Translations under genes and position numbers: made by a program | Source: Theobroma cacao | Lineage: Eukaryota > Streptophyta > Magnoliopsida > Malvales > Malvaceae | NCBI RefSeq assembly: GCF_000208745.1 | Contig: NC_030858.1 | Span: 35,376,061 to 35,440,060 of the forward strand | Direction: 5' to 3' | Length of the DNA stretch: 64,000 bases | Notes under the pieces: model-generated | Told to the model about the DNA's origin: nothing | Databases searched by the model: none | The model's input: only the letters and a program-made list of their open reading frames with translations | Shown here: one piece after another, positions 50,947-63,641 of the stretch | Position numbering within the stretch: the stretch's first letter is position 1 | Layout: every line of letters begins with the position of its first letter

Positions 50947-53900
50947 TCAGCGTTTCGCCTTTCGACTATAACGGGTTGTTTGCTTCTCAGACTTTTTGAC
51001 CTTAACATTCTTGCCTTTGAAGGTGAATTTGTCATCATCAGAATCATCATCATCTTCATCTCTATACTTCTTGCCTCGCTTCTTGCCATCTCCTCCAAAG
51101 ACAATAATTTTCCTCACATCTAACGGTTCTGCAACGCCTAACTTCTCCTTTGGCCTCCAAATGAACAGAGACCTAAGGAAACAGATTATATCAGATCATG
51201 AAGATTAATGACAACATAAACAATGATAAACTTCACAACAACATGAAAAACGAAGTAACTTGACACTGAAATTATCTGCTGTCTCATAGATTCTTACTAA
51301 TCGTCTCCATTTATAAGATCTAAATTGAACAATAGCTATAACCTAATCACAGTCATTTAGTCTAAGCTTTGCAAAATCAGATCAACAGGAAACCAACATT
51401 TCTAGACCACTAACTTGAATTTATTAGATGTAAAATATCAATAGTCAAACAAAGCTTGAAAGTAAATCTTGCTTTGCTCATGTACCTCTTCCATCATTTG
51501 AGACAAATACCATCCAGACCCACTACACATGAAAGAGTGGACAGACTGTCCTAACACTATTGGCAAAATCATATGTGCTTAAATATTGGATGCCCTCGCA
51601 TGTTTCTTCCCTAGCAGCTAAAACATAATAATGAGACAGTCAACAAGAAAACATACTATCAACCAAACACTTCATTGCCAAAAGGGCTTCATGACAAGTT
51701 ATAGAGGCATGAAAATCAGTATCACAGAATGCGGACTAAAGCAGAGAACAAATTCCAACCTTGAACTACCAGTTGCCAAAACATCATCTCGTGGATGTAG
51801 TTTGTTCACAGGACTAATAGTAGTAATGTTCGGATCCATAACCTCAGCTACTAAATGCCCTGTGTTGATATCTATGAAATCAATGGGATGTAGGGCAGTT
51901 CCATTATAATTTTCACTTATGTAGCGACCAATAACTGCCAGAGACTCTGATGGATCCTGCATAAAAAGTAACAATGGAATCTTTAAAGGTGAAAGCATAC
52001 ATAATAAACCAATAATGAAGTGTCTTCATATCAAATTTTCTAACCTTGGGATCCCATTCAGCTCGGAAAGGCGTCAAATGTCGATTGAAATCATGACTAT
52101 GTACAATTTCTCGACTTGGTGAGTCCAAATTACCAAAGATGGAATCCCATATACGAAGGCGATTATCCTGAGATGTGGTAAGAATTTTGCTGCCAGACAA
52201 TGGAGAGAAATAGGCAGAGTTAACAACACGCCTATGCTCTAGGTTATAAAGAGCAGATCCAGCTTCTAATCGACGCATATCCCACAAACGAGCCTGAGGT
52301 GATAAGAATATTTTATTGTTAGAAAAGTTATGCAAACTTACATGCAAAAATTGAGTATGTGTCCAGACAGTCTTTAAAGTTTTTGTTACTGATGATAGTA
52401 GCAAGAAAAACACAAAATCCCCATGTATACTTAGGTATACAAAAGGCTGCAACAGCTTAATATCTAGAACAAAATATGATGTGATGTAATTAGAAGCCTT
52501 ACAAAGTGATCATTTCCACAGCTCAACAAAAGATCTGGTTGAACAGGATTACAGTGTAGACCGACGACTTTGCTTCTTTTCTTATGGATCATAATTGCCT
52601 TCCCAATTCGGCTGTTGGAGCGAGTGTCCACCCTGGATACAATAAAGAAATTTCCAAATGAATTGACTTTAACACTCAAATTTCTCAAACAATGAAAACT
52701 CATAATTTCATATTTTTGGGACTTGAAGAGTTTAAAATGAATGCATGGGAAAGAAAATTACTCACAAGTAGAGGAAACCAAAGTTATCCGCCACAAGCAC
52801 AGCACCTTTCTCTGAGTTAATATCCATGCCATAAAGCATCCTCCAACTGCCTGGCCCCTAAAGATGTAAGACATATTAGTCATGCTTGATAATATATTGA
52901 GAAACAAAATACAAATGATGCAGGTAAAAACTACCTTTTCTTCCATTTTTAGTTTTACGCCTTTTGTCCCACCCACCTGAGTGGCCAGCATGAAGGGGGC
53001 AGGAAGGCTCCAATGTGAACTCTCCTATCTCTACTTTTCTTACATGTTTCTATTTTCTTTATTAACTGCTCTGTTCAGCTAAAATGTACTTAAATAAACA
53101 CTGCCACGTCATAGTCTTCCAACTAAGAAATGCAACCACCAAGTTTTTCAACTTATAAAATTATTTTTTTACAAATTACAGAAATCAAATATATCAAGCA
53201 TCCTAGCCTCCCAAGCTTAAAAACAAATAAAAGGCATTTCTACTTGAACTTGCAGATTAATAAGGGCAATATATCATCCATACGGATTCAAATAAGTGAA
53301 TTAACATGTATTTTGATCAGAGGGTGAACATGCAAAAAACACATTTCTGCATTGTTAGTTATTATAATTTTATAATATTATCAAAAGCATCAACAATTAT
53401 GAATCATTCGTATTCAGAGAGTGATGCATAAAGCATAAGATCTTTGGTCAAGGAAACTCTCTTGTGTTAGCAGCATTATCAAGAAAATAATAAGAAATAA
53501 AAAGCATAAGATATAGGGAAAAACAAGGTTATCACAAATGATATGCAAATGCTGAAGAAGAAAACTGCAAAGGAATTGTTACCTGCCAACCATCAGGATT
53601 AAGATTCATTAAAGATGTTGAGATTCCAGTCTCCAAGTCAGTGCAACTAACAGTTCCATCTGAGGATGCAGCATATATTGTACCATCATTTGCAGGACTG
53701 AACCTGCAAGGATTTGAGACTACTGATTCTGAAACACTAAACATGCGCTAAAGAGTCTACAAAATAGAATTATATCCATGTACATTTCTTTTCTTACACA
53801 AAGCCACAAATACATATGCCCTTGTGTAATTTTATGCAGACAAAGTAAGATACAGCTTCAAACAAGGATCACTCACCTCATGTTATTGAGTATACACGAG

Positions 53901-56085
53901 TGTATGTTTCCATAAACTGTCTTTTCATGCACTTTAGCAAAATCCCAGACTCCAAGTTGTCCTTTCTTTAAAAAGAATTATAAAAAAGAGAGATAGATAC
54001 CTCATTTTCAGAATCTTGGTTAACATAATCGTAAAACAAGTACCAACTCATTATCTAAACGAGGATAACCTTGTCTCCTGACAAAAGGATGTGATTGTAT
54101 GTGGGATGGAACTCCAAACTCGTTACCCTTCTACTGTGGTATCTGATAGCGGCACAATTCACTTGATCTGGGATCACATATGCTGGCTTTATCTATAGGT
54201 GAAATAAAAGAAAGTAAAATAAATTCATTTTATGAATAGAATCACAGAATATCCCTACGAGATCACCATAGAACAGATAATTTCAAGGGTTCATAAAGGT
54301 TCGATCGAACAAGATCAACCAACATCAAATTGTAAACATAGTCTACCCTTAAGCGTAAACTGATTAAATATAAGCCCAAATGCAAAGAAAGCAGAGTTTC
54401 TCGCACCATAGGGTGTAATCGACTAAATCAGGAATTTTCAAATCTATAATATTATCACATTGCTGCTATAGACGTTGTCTCAAAAAAAGATTGACAAATA
54501 AAAATCTCAGTGTAAAAAAATCTTGAGAAGGCAGACAGTAGAACCTTAAGTTTGCAAAAATGTTAAGCCTTGATATAAGTTGCAAGCCACATCCAGGATA
54601 TCAGCATTTCCCAATTCAATTTCCACTAAAAACTTTTAAAACTAGAAAATTTGATGTTAGACTTACAGTCAACCTCTAAAAAGTCAAAAATAATCAAGGA
54701 ACAGTAAATTCACATTCCATATGTCCAAAAAGGTGATTACAAAAAACTGACATAAATGCAAACTATAGAGCCCCATTTTGCTTCGTAATGGTAACAGATG
54801 GAAGTGCTTGACAGACGTGTGACAACAACTAAACTACCTGGATGGTTTGCCTAACTATTTCAGTTTGCAAACAATGTGGCATGGTAAGTAACAGATTAAA
54901 TGACATTTCAAATGGCATACAATATATTGTCAAAGAAGATAACTTGAAGATGCACAAGATTTACAATCTTAACTCTTGCCGCTAAGTTACATCTTAAAAG
55001 GATCACCAAAAATATTACTCAGCTGACAGACAAATGAATTACATGTGGAAGTAACTTGAAAAATTCACCTAAACAACCCTAGAAGCAATTCTGCTAAAGA
55101 GAACTGGAAATTTAACTTGCATCGAAGTATCCAAGTAGAAAACGATAAAAAGAAAATGATTGCACTCAAAGGTGAAAGAAATCCAACTGTCACTGCAAAA
55201 AGGGAAAATTCAAAGCTTACCGAAGCAATTCCAGGTCTAAGTTGGCGCTCAAATATAAATTCCACTGGATTCTGGGTATTTTTATGGGGTGCTGGGATGA
55301 CCCCATGCTCTGTAGCTACCCTATGTGGACATGTCATTGTAGTATGACCTTCGAGATATAAAACACATGAACAACAAACATGATCAACCATATTTAATAA
55401 ACAACAAAAATGTAATAGAATCTTCGAATAAAATTTATCATCATGGTTCATTTCACAGTGTCACAAAACAAGTCAGTTAACTTTTAAGTACAGGTACCAA
55501 AATAAACAGGGCATCGGTCAACTCTAGCAATTTGTAAAGTACCCATTTCAGTAATGTAGGAAGGAAACAAAAGAAAGAAATTACTAAAAAAAGGAAAAAG
55601 AAAGAAAAGGACTAAAGGCGAGAGACATTCAAGAGCAAATATTTGAAAAAAGAAGTGACTGACAACTCACCAGGCATTTTGCAAAGAAAGCAAGGCTTCA
55701 TTGGGCAATCAATATACGTAGCCCCCTTAAACCCCGCCTCGTGACCCGCCCTCCTACAAACCTAAACGACAACTATACTTTACAAAAAGGAAAAAGTTTT
55801 CTTTTCTTCAAAAAAAGAAACGCCCCATCAAAACCAAAACAAACCCAATTTACTTACTTTACAGACTTTCTTGAGACTGATAGTAATGGGTATCTTTCCT
55901 TTCCTTTTGGCATCCTTAAAATCTTCCATTTTCTCTTCATTTTCATTATCTTCTTCTGATGGTGGGCCTCCTTCTTCTTCTTCTTCTTCTTCTTCTTCTT
56001 CTTCCTCTGAAGAGCTTTGTTCATAGTCCGAATCTCTCCCAATAAGTACCTTAGGAAACGCTGTTCGTCTCGTTTGCGGGGCCAT
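50947..56085 (-). CDS. DDB2: DNA damage-binding protein 2 (DDB2), WD40 UV-damage receptor
   Basis: Eleven exons (56085-55858, 55761-55671, 55348-55221, 54192-54070, 53965-53877, 53703-53583, 52857-52766, 52632-52503, 52293-52045, 51956-51760, 51172-50947) join to 557 aa. Residues 27-38 are twelve consecutive Glu. A plant-type zinc knuckle follows at 100-113 ([16 protein letters not shown]2CX4HX4C), preceded by further Cys/His. WD40 repeats fill about 165-510, with [22 protein letters not shown] at 335-342 (DWD/WDxR box for DDB1 contact) and [12 protein letters not shown]. The tail is basic/acidic with a putative nuclear signal (KKRGKK). DDB2 is the substrate receptor of CUL4-DDB1, recognising UV photoproducts for nucleotide excision repair. 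Position matches At5g58760. Confidence 0.95.
55972..56007 (-). repeat. Coding (GAA/GAG)n microsatellite giving poly-Glu in DDB2
   Basis: Twelve Glu codons in a near-pure GAA run lie in DDB2 exon 1, likely length-polymorphic. A comparable Ser run from a TCA/TCT repeat occurs in the APD-like gene near 5985-6020. Confidence 0.8.
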
Positions 56086-56492
56086 TTCTGGAAAACCAAG
56101 TTAAAATAAATAACAAAATAAACACGACAGAGATACGATACAAGGAAACTGAAACTAAAAGCCTAAAACGGCAAAATCGAAGTGTCTGGGGCAAAGAGGG
56201 AAAAAGACGAGGACACAAACGGACTTTGTTTCAATCGTATTGGGAGCACACGTGTTGTCGAATTTACAAGTTTGTCCTTAGGACATGATGCTGCCGAGGA
56301 GGGGTTTTAGGAAGTTGGGGTTAGTTTCGAGATTACGTTCGGGTACAAGACTGGAGATGACGTGGCTCGTTGTCCTCCGTTCGGAGTTTACCACGTGGAT
56401 CTGTTATAAAACGGCGAAGTTTTGAACTATTTGGGCTATCCACGAAATAATAGAAAATAATTGTAGCTTTGGGTTCCGTTAAATAACTTTAG

Positions 56493-56893
56493 TGCATGTT
56501 TGATCTAATATTTTTTAATTTATTTATTTTTTAAATATAAAAATTAAGTTAAATATGATTTTTTAAAAAAATTTTAAAAATATAATTTTTTTTTAAAATA
56601 AAATTTAAAAAAAAAAGCTTAAAAAAATTTCTAAAGATGAACTTTTTCTTCTCTTCTTTTAAAAATACAAGAAAATTTTTATTTTTGTTTTAAAAATATC
56701 TTCATTTATTAAAAATAATTATAATATTACTCTCTTTAAAAAAATACATTCTATAATAATTTTAACAAAAATTATAACTTATAAAAAATATATATCAAAT
56801 AATTTTAGCTTAATTTTAAAAACTATTATTTTTCATAAGAGCTTCATAATAACTTTTAAATTAGAAAAAAGTCAAGTCAAACTGGCTCTTAGA
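56493..56893. mobile_element. MITE-like AT-rich element, copy A
   Basis: Starts GTGCATGTTTGATCTAA and ends CAAGTCAAACTGGCTC, imperfect inverted ends around GTTTGA/TCAAAC. The interior is almost pure A/T with no coding capacity. Its last 140 bp are similar to the end of copy B (58085-58277), including GCTTAATTTTAAAA and ATAAGAGCTT words. Confidence 0.5.
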
Positions 56894-57159
56894 ATAACTA
56901 GTTCGAAGAAAAATTTTTTGTGTAAAATGTTTTATTAAAAAATTTATTATTTTTTATTATTTAGATAAACAGTCAAAAATATTTTTAACATTTTGTACAA
57001 ATAATTTACATCATGAATTATCAACATTAATTTTCTACCATAACACCATAAAAATATTAACATTCCTTAATTATGCAATGTATAATTATTATTATATAAA
57101 TAATATTGAACTTTATTTATTTATTTCTTTCTTATCATATTATTGTGCTAGTAAGTTTG

Positions 57160-58277
57160 TTAAGTGCCCGTTTAACTTAATTTATTTTTAACTTATTTAT
57201 TACTTAAAAACAGAAGTTGAGTCAAACAAAATTTCATGAAAAGTTATTAAAAAAATATTTTTTTTAAGAATAAAATCTAAAAAAAACTTAAAAAAACTCT
57301 AATTAGGAGATTTCTTTTCTCTTTTTTTTTTTAAAAAAAATACACCAGCTTATTAAGAGAGCTATTTTTTCTCAAAAAATACTTCCTCCCTCTCTCCCTA
57401 TCGATCTCCCTCTCCTCTCGCCCTTTTTGCAAATCATCATTCTAGGATTTTTTTTTTTTGTTCTTACAAAAATTAAAAAAAATCTAAAATTCAAAACTAC
57501 ATTCAAGTAGTATTTCTTCTTTTTCTTTCTATTTTGTTTTTCATTTTATTTTCTATCATTTTTTTTAACTTTGAAAACTCTTTTTATTAGTTGATATTTC
57601 TCAGTTTATTATTTGATATGACAATTATATAATATTCATTTATTTTTAACTTTTTTATGATGTATATAGTATTTGATGATTATAATTGAAATAATTAATC
57701 AAATAAATCAATGGTTGTTGAGATAAATTATATGAAAATTGAGATAACATTTGTTGATTATAGTTGTTGAGATAATATTGTTCGTGGAGGTGAACTTTGT
57801 TGGTAAGGACATCAATAGCTAAACGTGATTTTCTTAAATTATTACTATCACCTTAGACTTCTCTTCTTCTTTTTTGAGTTCTCATTGTTAGGGTTAAGGG
57901 TTCTAGTAGTAGACTCATTGTTTTCTTTCATTTCTTTTTTTATGATTTGTTATTAATTATAAACTTTAAGTTATATAAAAATCTTTTTTATATTTTCAAA
58001 TTTTTATTTTAAATAGATAAAAAAATAAAGTTAATATTTTTTTTGAATAAAGAAATTCAGGATTAATAAAAATTTATTTATTAAATACATTTTATGATAA
58101 TTTTAACTAAAATTATAGTTTATATGAGTTTTTTACCAAACAGCTTATTTATAAAAAATAGCATATAAAAAGTAAATTTACCAACAATTTTAACTTAATT
58201 TTAAAAGCTATTATTTTTTATAAGAGCTTTATAATAGCGTTTAAGTTAAAAAAAAAAACCAGACCAAACATGCTTTA
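57160..58277. mobile_element. MITE-like AT-rich element, copy B with extra internal DNA
   Basis: Begins near AAGTGCCCGTTTAACTTAA and ends CCAGACCAAACATGCTTT, whose reverse complement closely matches the start of copy A (GCATGTTTG). Both ends are shared with copy A, but about 700 bp of additional DNA lies between them, so it may be a longer parent form or carry an insertion. Confidence 0.45.
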
Positions 58278-58959
58278 AGTCAATAAATATTAAATTAAAA
58301 TTTTAAAAAAATATATTGTCATGCGTGAAAATTTTATTTTCTATTTTATATAAATTTTTCTTTAATTGACTTTAATTAGTTTGTATTATATTAAAGATTG
58401 TGGTATCTTAATAAAAATAATTATAATAATATGATCCTTATGAAATAATTAAATAAAAATAACTAATGTTGTTTTCTTGAGAAAAAAATAATGACATTTT
58501 TTTTTGAATCCATCACAGAAAGGAAAAGATAGATAAAAAATGTTTTACATCTTTCTCAAACGTAAAACATATTATGGTAGTTAATATAAATTTTGTCATT
58601 GAACCATAAAATATTTGTATTGGGTTCTATCTTATTGGCTTCGGTGATATATGTGGAATGGCAGGTATCTTATTTTATTTTTATTAGAAAAAAATAAAAA
58701 TAAAACCGTTACATCAAAATAGCATGTGAGAATGAAAAGTCTCGTAACGTCGCTTAATAAGATTGATCCTTTACCCTTAAAAGAATTCTTGAGACACATC
58801 GTGCTAACAGAATATTGAAAAATCATATTTATAAAAAAATCTGTCAAGGGATTAGATTCACAATATTTATGAATAATTCTAATTTATCATTCCTTATTCA
58901 AAAAAATTTTTTTGATCAAAGTCAAATTTGAATCAACATTTAGTTTATCTGCTTCTATT

Positions 58960-59680
58960 TGAATCACTTACTCAGCTATTTTGTGATCCGTAGCCAGAAT
59001 CACTTGATGGCATTCCTCATCCGAAGCCAACAAAAGCCTCATAATTTTGCTCGATATGCAAAGCAGTTTCCAAGGTTGACTAAGAATCCACGTGTCCAAG
59101 TCTTAAGATGGTCACGAAAGACAACTGTCGTAGTAAACTATTGGCACGAAGCTCAATGAGCTCCACAAATGTTGAGTGGTATCCAATTCTAAGGCAGCAG
59201 ATACCATCTGATCAACACCTCCACACGAGGCCTATCAAGAATTCCAAAGTTTGAGTGGTATCCTAAAATTACTTTTTAGTTATGATGATCTTGTGAGTAG
59301 CAAATCACGTTGTAATATCTAAATACCGTTTCGTTCTTCCATTTTCAAATGAACCACACAATGATGCTAAACAATACACCCAGTAAATATTGCAAGACGA
59401 GAATACCTCCCTTGAAGTTTTGATAAAACCAATCAAGAATATCCCAGCTATAAAAAGAGCCACAGAAATTAACAAAAATGAAAGAATTCAAACAGTTTTA
59501 ACAAGAGGGAAATCACAAATGACATGAATAATCAACTCAGCTTCTATGTTGCACAAGGAGCAGAATGAACTGCTAGAGATGATGGCATGCCCGCTCCAAC
59601 TTAGTTAAGATGCAATCTTTCCATGCCAACTACAAAAAAGTATGAATGCAATGGGCACTGAGCATTTGCAAATCAACAAG
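58960..59680 (-). mobile_element. Degenerate LINE fragment (zf-RVT and RNase H regions)
   Basis: On the minus strand, broken frames show a reverse-transcriptase zinc-binding segment (FCSLCNIEAELIIHVICDFP near 59,565-59,505), then the typical connector IIVWFI-stop-KWKNETVF. Further on is an RNase H-like piece (VVFRDHLKTWTRGFLVNLGN near 59,120-59,060) followed by CFAYRAKL. Several stop codons and at least one frameshift show it is dead. No polymerase core is present in this stretch. Confidence 0.7.
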
Positions 59681-62036
59681 GGCGGGCATCTTTAATATCA
59701 TTGCACAAAGCAAGTAGATTTAGTGGAACTTTAGTATTTAGTCCGTACTTGAGAAACCAAAGTTAAAATTTATAAGATAAACTTAATTTACACTCTTTGG
59801 TTTCAGTTTTTTTTTCCGTATAAAACTTATGATTTTTTTGTTGGTGTATTTTTAAAATAAAATGTTATGTCACATAATTAAAGTTATTTTAATTTAAAAA
59901 TTATGTCACAAATAGTAACATAATATGACTATTAGATTGTAAGTGAGTTTTTCATGTGAATGGTTATATTTCTTGGTAAAGTGACATATAGAAAAAATAA
60001 CTTTGAATTCAAAAATTATAAAACAATTGAAAAATACTATAGTTAAAACGTTTAGATATGAAAAGTTAGTTTTTATATTGTAACTCAAAAATCATGTCTT
60101 ATGAAATGAATGATTATTTTTTCATAAAATCATTATTGAAACAATACCTTTATGCAAAGATTGCAACTTGTAAGATGTAAATGTATCTATAAGACAAAGA
60201 GGTGTTTGATGAAAGAGTTGTGTCCTTAAGAAGAGACGCTTGTAAGTCTATATAAAAGATTTACTGCCAACCATTTTGGCACACTAAAAACAAATAAAAC
60301 AAGATTAGAAAAATCAAAAGAGATAGAAGTGTTATACTCTGAAAATAAACATAAACACTTGAATTTTTATCATTTATTAAAAGAATCTATTTTTTTTTAT
60401 AATCTACTTGATGCAAAAAGTAAGAACAACTTTGCAAACCCTAAATGTATATGACGCTTTACTCTTGTAAAGTGTAAAGACGAAATTAGATATTGGTTTT
60501 ATTGTATCTCTAACGCTATTCACATAATTCCCTTTTTGCATACGTAATAACAAAATAAGTCGTAAAGATGGCGTCTATAAAAAACTTGCTTTAAAGTCAA
60601 TTTTGCATATTTCTTAAATTCCATCTAAATCTCACTTGCATCAACATTTTTAATTTTCTAATCAGTTTTTAATAATTATAGTTCTGTTTACATAAGAAGT
60701 TTTTTTTTATTAATTTCATCAAATAAAATTATCAAAATATTCTCAATTCAAAAAATATTCATTTGTTCATACTTAAAAAAACTTATAATTTTACAAGATA
60801 AAATTAATGATATAATTTTTATAAGAATAGAATTTATTCACAAAATGTTAATTGAGAAAAAAAATTATAAGACACTACACGAAAAATGTTGAAATTACAT
60901 GTAGTTATTTATCAAATTTATACTACATTTACAAGTGCAAAGTATGTATTAGACTTTGAAATTCTCGGTCAAACTTTGCTAGAAATTTATACAACTTATT
61001 CCTTCCACTCTCTATTATTTGCCTTCAATGACATTTTGCCAAGATTAAGAAAAATAATTTTGGTTTTTATTTATTGTATATTAAATTTTTTATTTTCCAT
61101 AGAATTATTTTTTAGTTTTTTTAATGTAAAAAAAAGTGAAGAGAAAAACATGAAACAACAAAAAATTTAAATTGAAAAAGATAACTTCATTATTTAATCT
61201 TTTTAAAAATATGAACAAAGAAAATATACTGAAGGAAGAAATAACTTTTCATAAAGACCTGAGTACATAATATTAAAATGTTAGGCAAACTCGTTCAAAC
61301 AAAAATGAATAGCGACAATGATGTTTCTAGAGCTCTCAAGACTTTCAAAAGGTTCAATAGATATAAAAAAAATTATATTTTAAATATTTAATTCAATAAT
61401 TGATATATTTATTTTATTTTTGATATTTGAATATTTGATTCAATTTTTAAATTATTTTTCTTAAATAAAAATATAGTTGAGTACATATTTTTTTCAGCCT
61501 CAAATTGTTCAAATTGAAGCAACTGATCTCAACCTGAGAATAAGTTTCACTTTCGCTAGATCTTCATGATTAAATGTAAAGCAATAACATTACATCAAAA
61601 ACTCATTGTTGCCCACTTGACAAAATCAGAAAACAATTTCTGATTTTTGCACTATTGCCAAGTAAAAGTCTCCTTCTATTTCGACTTCGCATAAAATGAC
61701 AAAATTAAATATAAGTGGCAGATGAGAAACAGAGAATTCACTCGCCGTACGTAAATAAAGAAAACCAAAATAATTCTAAAAATTTATATATGTCAATATG
61801 CAATAAATTTAAAGCCACATTTTAAACTCATGGTATCTGGTTAGTCGCTAGGAAACGATGTCGTTTTAACGTCATCTCTAGTTTCTTGGCGTCCCGACGG
61901 GTTATCCTCTATATTTGCACTCTCAAGAGTTTGTTCTATGTTCGAAACACGCAGTGGCGGCAAAAGGCGCAGATAAGGGGAAGAAGCAGAAAGACTAACA
62001 GCCTAAACAGTTTAAACGCTATTCTTAACGAGAATA

Positions 62037-63641
62037 ATGCTATCCTTGAGCCTCGCTATTCCAACCGTCAACACTTTATCTCCTCCCAAGCCTAAACCGA
62101 AGTCTAGTTTAGTTCAAACCGCCAGTAACCAAACAGAGATTTTTCCTTCTCGGGTTTTTGTTCCCAACCGTTTTGGTTATAAGCTGCAAGCAGCTACCAC
62201 CGACGTAGCGAATGGGAAGATTTCTGTGGCGGGAGAGTTCTCGGAGGAGGAGGAGGAGCTGCCGGAGGGGCTTAATAAAGAGTTGATGCCGAAGCACGTG
62301 GCGGTGATCATGGATGGGAATGGGCGGTGGGCTCGCCAGCGGGGATTACCGACTTCGGCTGGGCATGAAGCTGGTGTAAGGTCGCTGAGGGAGCTCGTCG
62401 AGCTATGTTGTCGGTGGGGAATTCAGGTTCTCACTGTCTTCGCCTTCTCTTCTGAGAACTGGATTCGGCCTAAGGTGAGATATTAAAATTATTTCTCACT
62501 TACTTCTTAAAGTTATACACTTTCATGTAATATAGTATTCTTACGTGTTAGATTAAGGTGAGGAAGCTTCGGAGTGTTTAATTTGGGGTAAGCTCAGTGC
62601 AGGTGGAGGTTGACTTTTTGATGAGTTTGTTTGAAAGAGCGTTGAAGTCAGAGCTGGAGACTTTCTCTAGGTATAGTCCATCCATCCTTTCTCCTTTGAC
62701 ACCTCTGTCCTGATTTTGGCATTTAGAGAAACAATTTTATTGTTTATTTAAGATATAATTTCTAATCATTTCATTACGTTGGATGTATTTTGGTGGAAAA
62801 GTGAATATCTAGGGCTGAATTACTCTATATTCAAATTGTTGCAATTCAGCCATTATATGAATTATTAATTAATTAATGGTAGGGGAAGTAAGTTGGTGGG
62901 AAATCCTTAAGTGAAATGCAAATACTGTTCAACAGCATCTTGAAACAATTTTTGGATTATATTTCAAGTTTGAACAACCTTTTGTATTTTTGGTTTGGTA
63001 TTGCATCTCTTCATGATTGTCAGAGGGTTATTTATTTCCTTGCAAAGGTTCTTTCGAGCAAAGCAAGTCTGTATGATATAGGTGCCTCATTGTGTTCATC
63101 TATGTTCTATTTATTTTCTGATTTGCTTCAGATACATGGGGTGTTTGCTTGAGATTATACTTGATTATCTGATCATGATTTTGGTCTCACCAGGGGAGGC
63201 ATTCGAATATCCGTGATCGGGGATTCATCAAAGCTTCCCACATCATTGCAGGAGCTGATCCATGAGGTAGAGGAGACCACAAAAGACAACTCCAGACTCC
63301 AACTCATTGTAGCAGTCAGCTACAGTGGGAAATACGATGTTGTACAAGCATGCAGAAGCATTGCTGAGAAAGCAAAACATGGCAATATTCAACTGGAAGA
63401 CATCAACGAAAGCCTAATCGAGAGAGAATTGGAAACAAACTGCACTGAGTTTCCCTACCCGGATTTGTTAATTAGAACCAGCGGTGAACTAAGAGTCAGT
63501 AACTTTTTACTCTGGCAGTTGGCCTACACAGAGCTCTTCTTCGACCAACAACTCTGGCCTGATTTTGGAAAGGATGAGTTCGTAGAAGCTTTAACTTCAC
63601 ACCAGCAGAGACAGAGACGCTATGGTGGAAGACATTCATAA
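62037..63641 (+). CDS. CPT7: cis-Prenyltransferase (undecaprenyl/dehydrodolichyl diphosphate synthase family), plastid type
   Basis: Three exons (62037-62474, 62603-62670, 63194-63641) join in phase to 317 aa. Residues 1-60 are Ser/Thr/Lys-rich with little acid, fitting a plastid transit peptide, followed by an acidic stretch (EEEEEL). The catalytic core begins with [15 protein letters not shown], with Asp93 the catalytic residue. Other family marks are [20 protein letters not shown] near 174 and the isopentenyl-diphosphate site [20 protein letters not shown] from about 263. The enzyme elongates allylic diphosphates with cis-isoprene units to polyprenols. Arabidopsis AtCPT7 (At5g58770), adjacent to DDB2 there too, makes medium-chain polyprenols in plastids. 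The symbol is assigned by synteny; product length is not readable here. Confidence 0.9.

Larger units (their letters stand above)
56086..62036. other. 6 kb AT-rich, repeat-bearing intergenic region
   Basis: Lies between divergent DDB2 (-) and the cis-prenyltransferase (+). The first 300 bp are the DDB2 promoter. Then come two copies of an AT-rich inverted-end element and a broken LINE fragment (separate entries). Bases 59,760-61,850 are AT-rich with no recognised gene; the 94-codon frame at 60886-61170 has no relatives that I know. Confidence 0.55.

Noticed and set aside
60886..61170. 94-codon plus frame in AT-rich DNA
   Set aside because: Phe/Ile/Leu/Lys-rich translation typical of random A/T sequence, without relatives or promoter.
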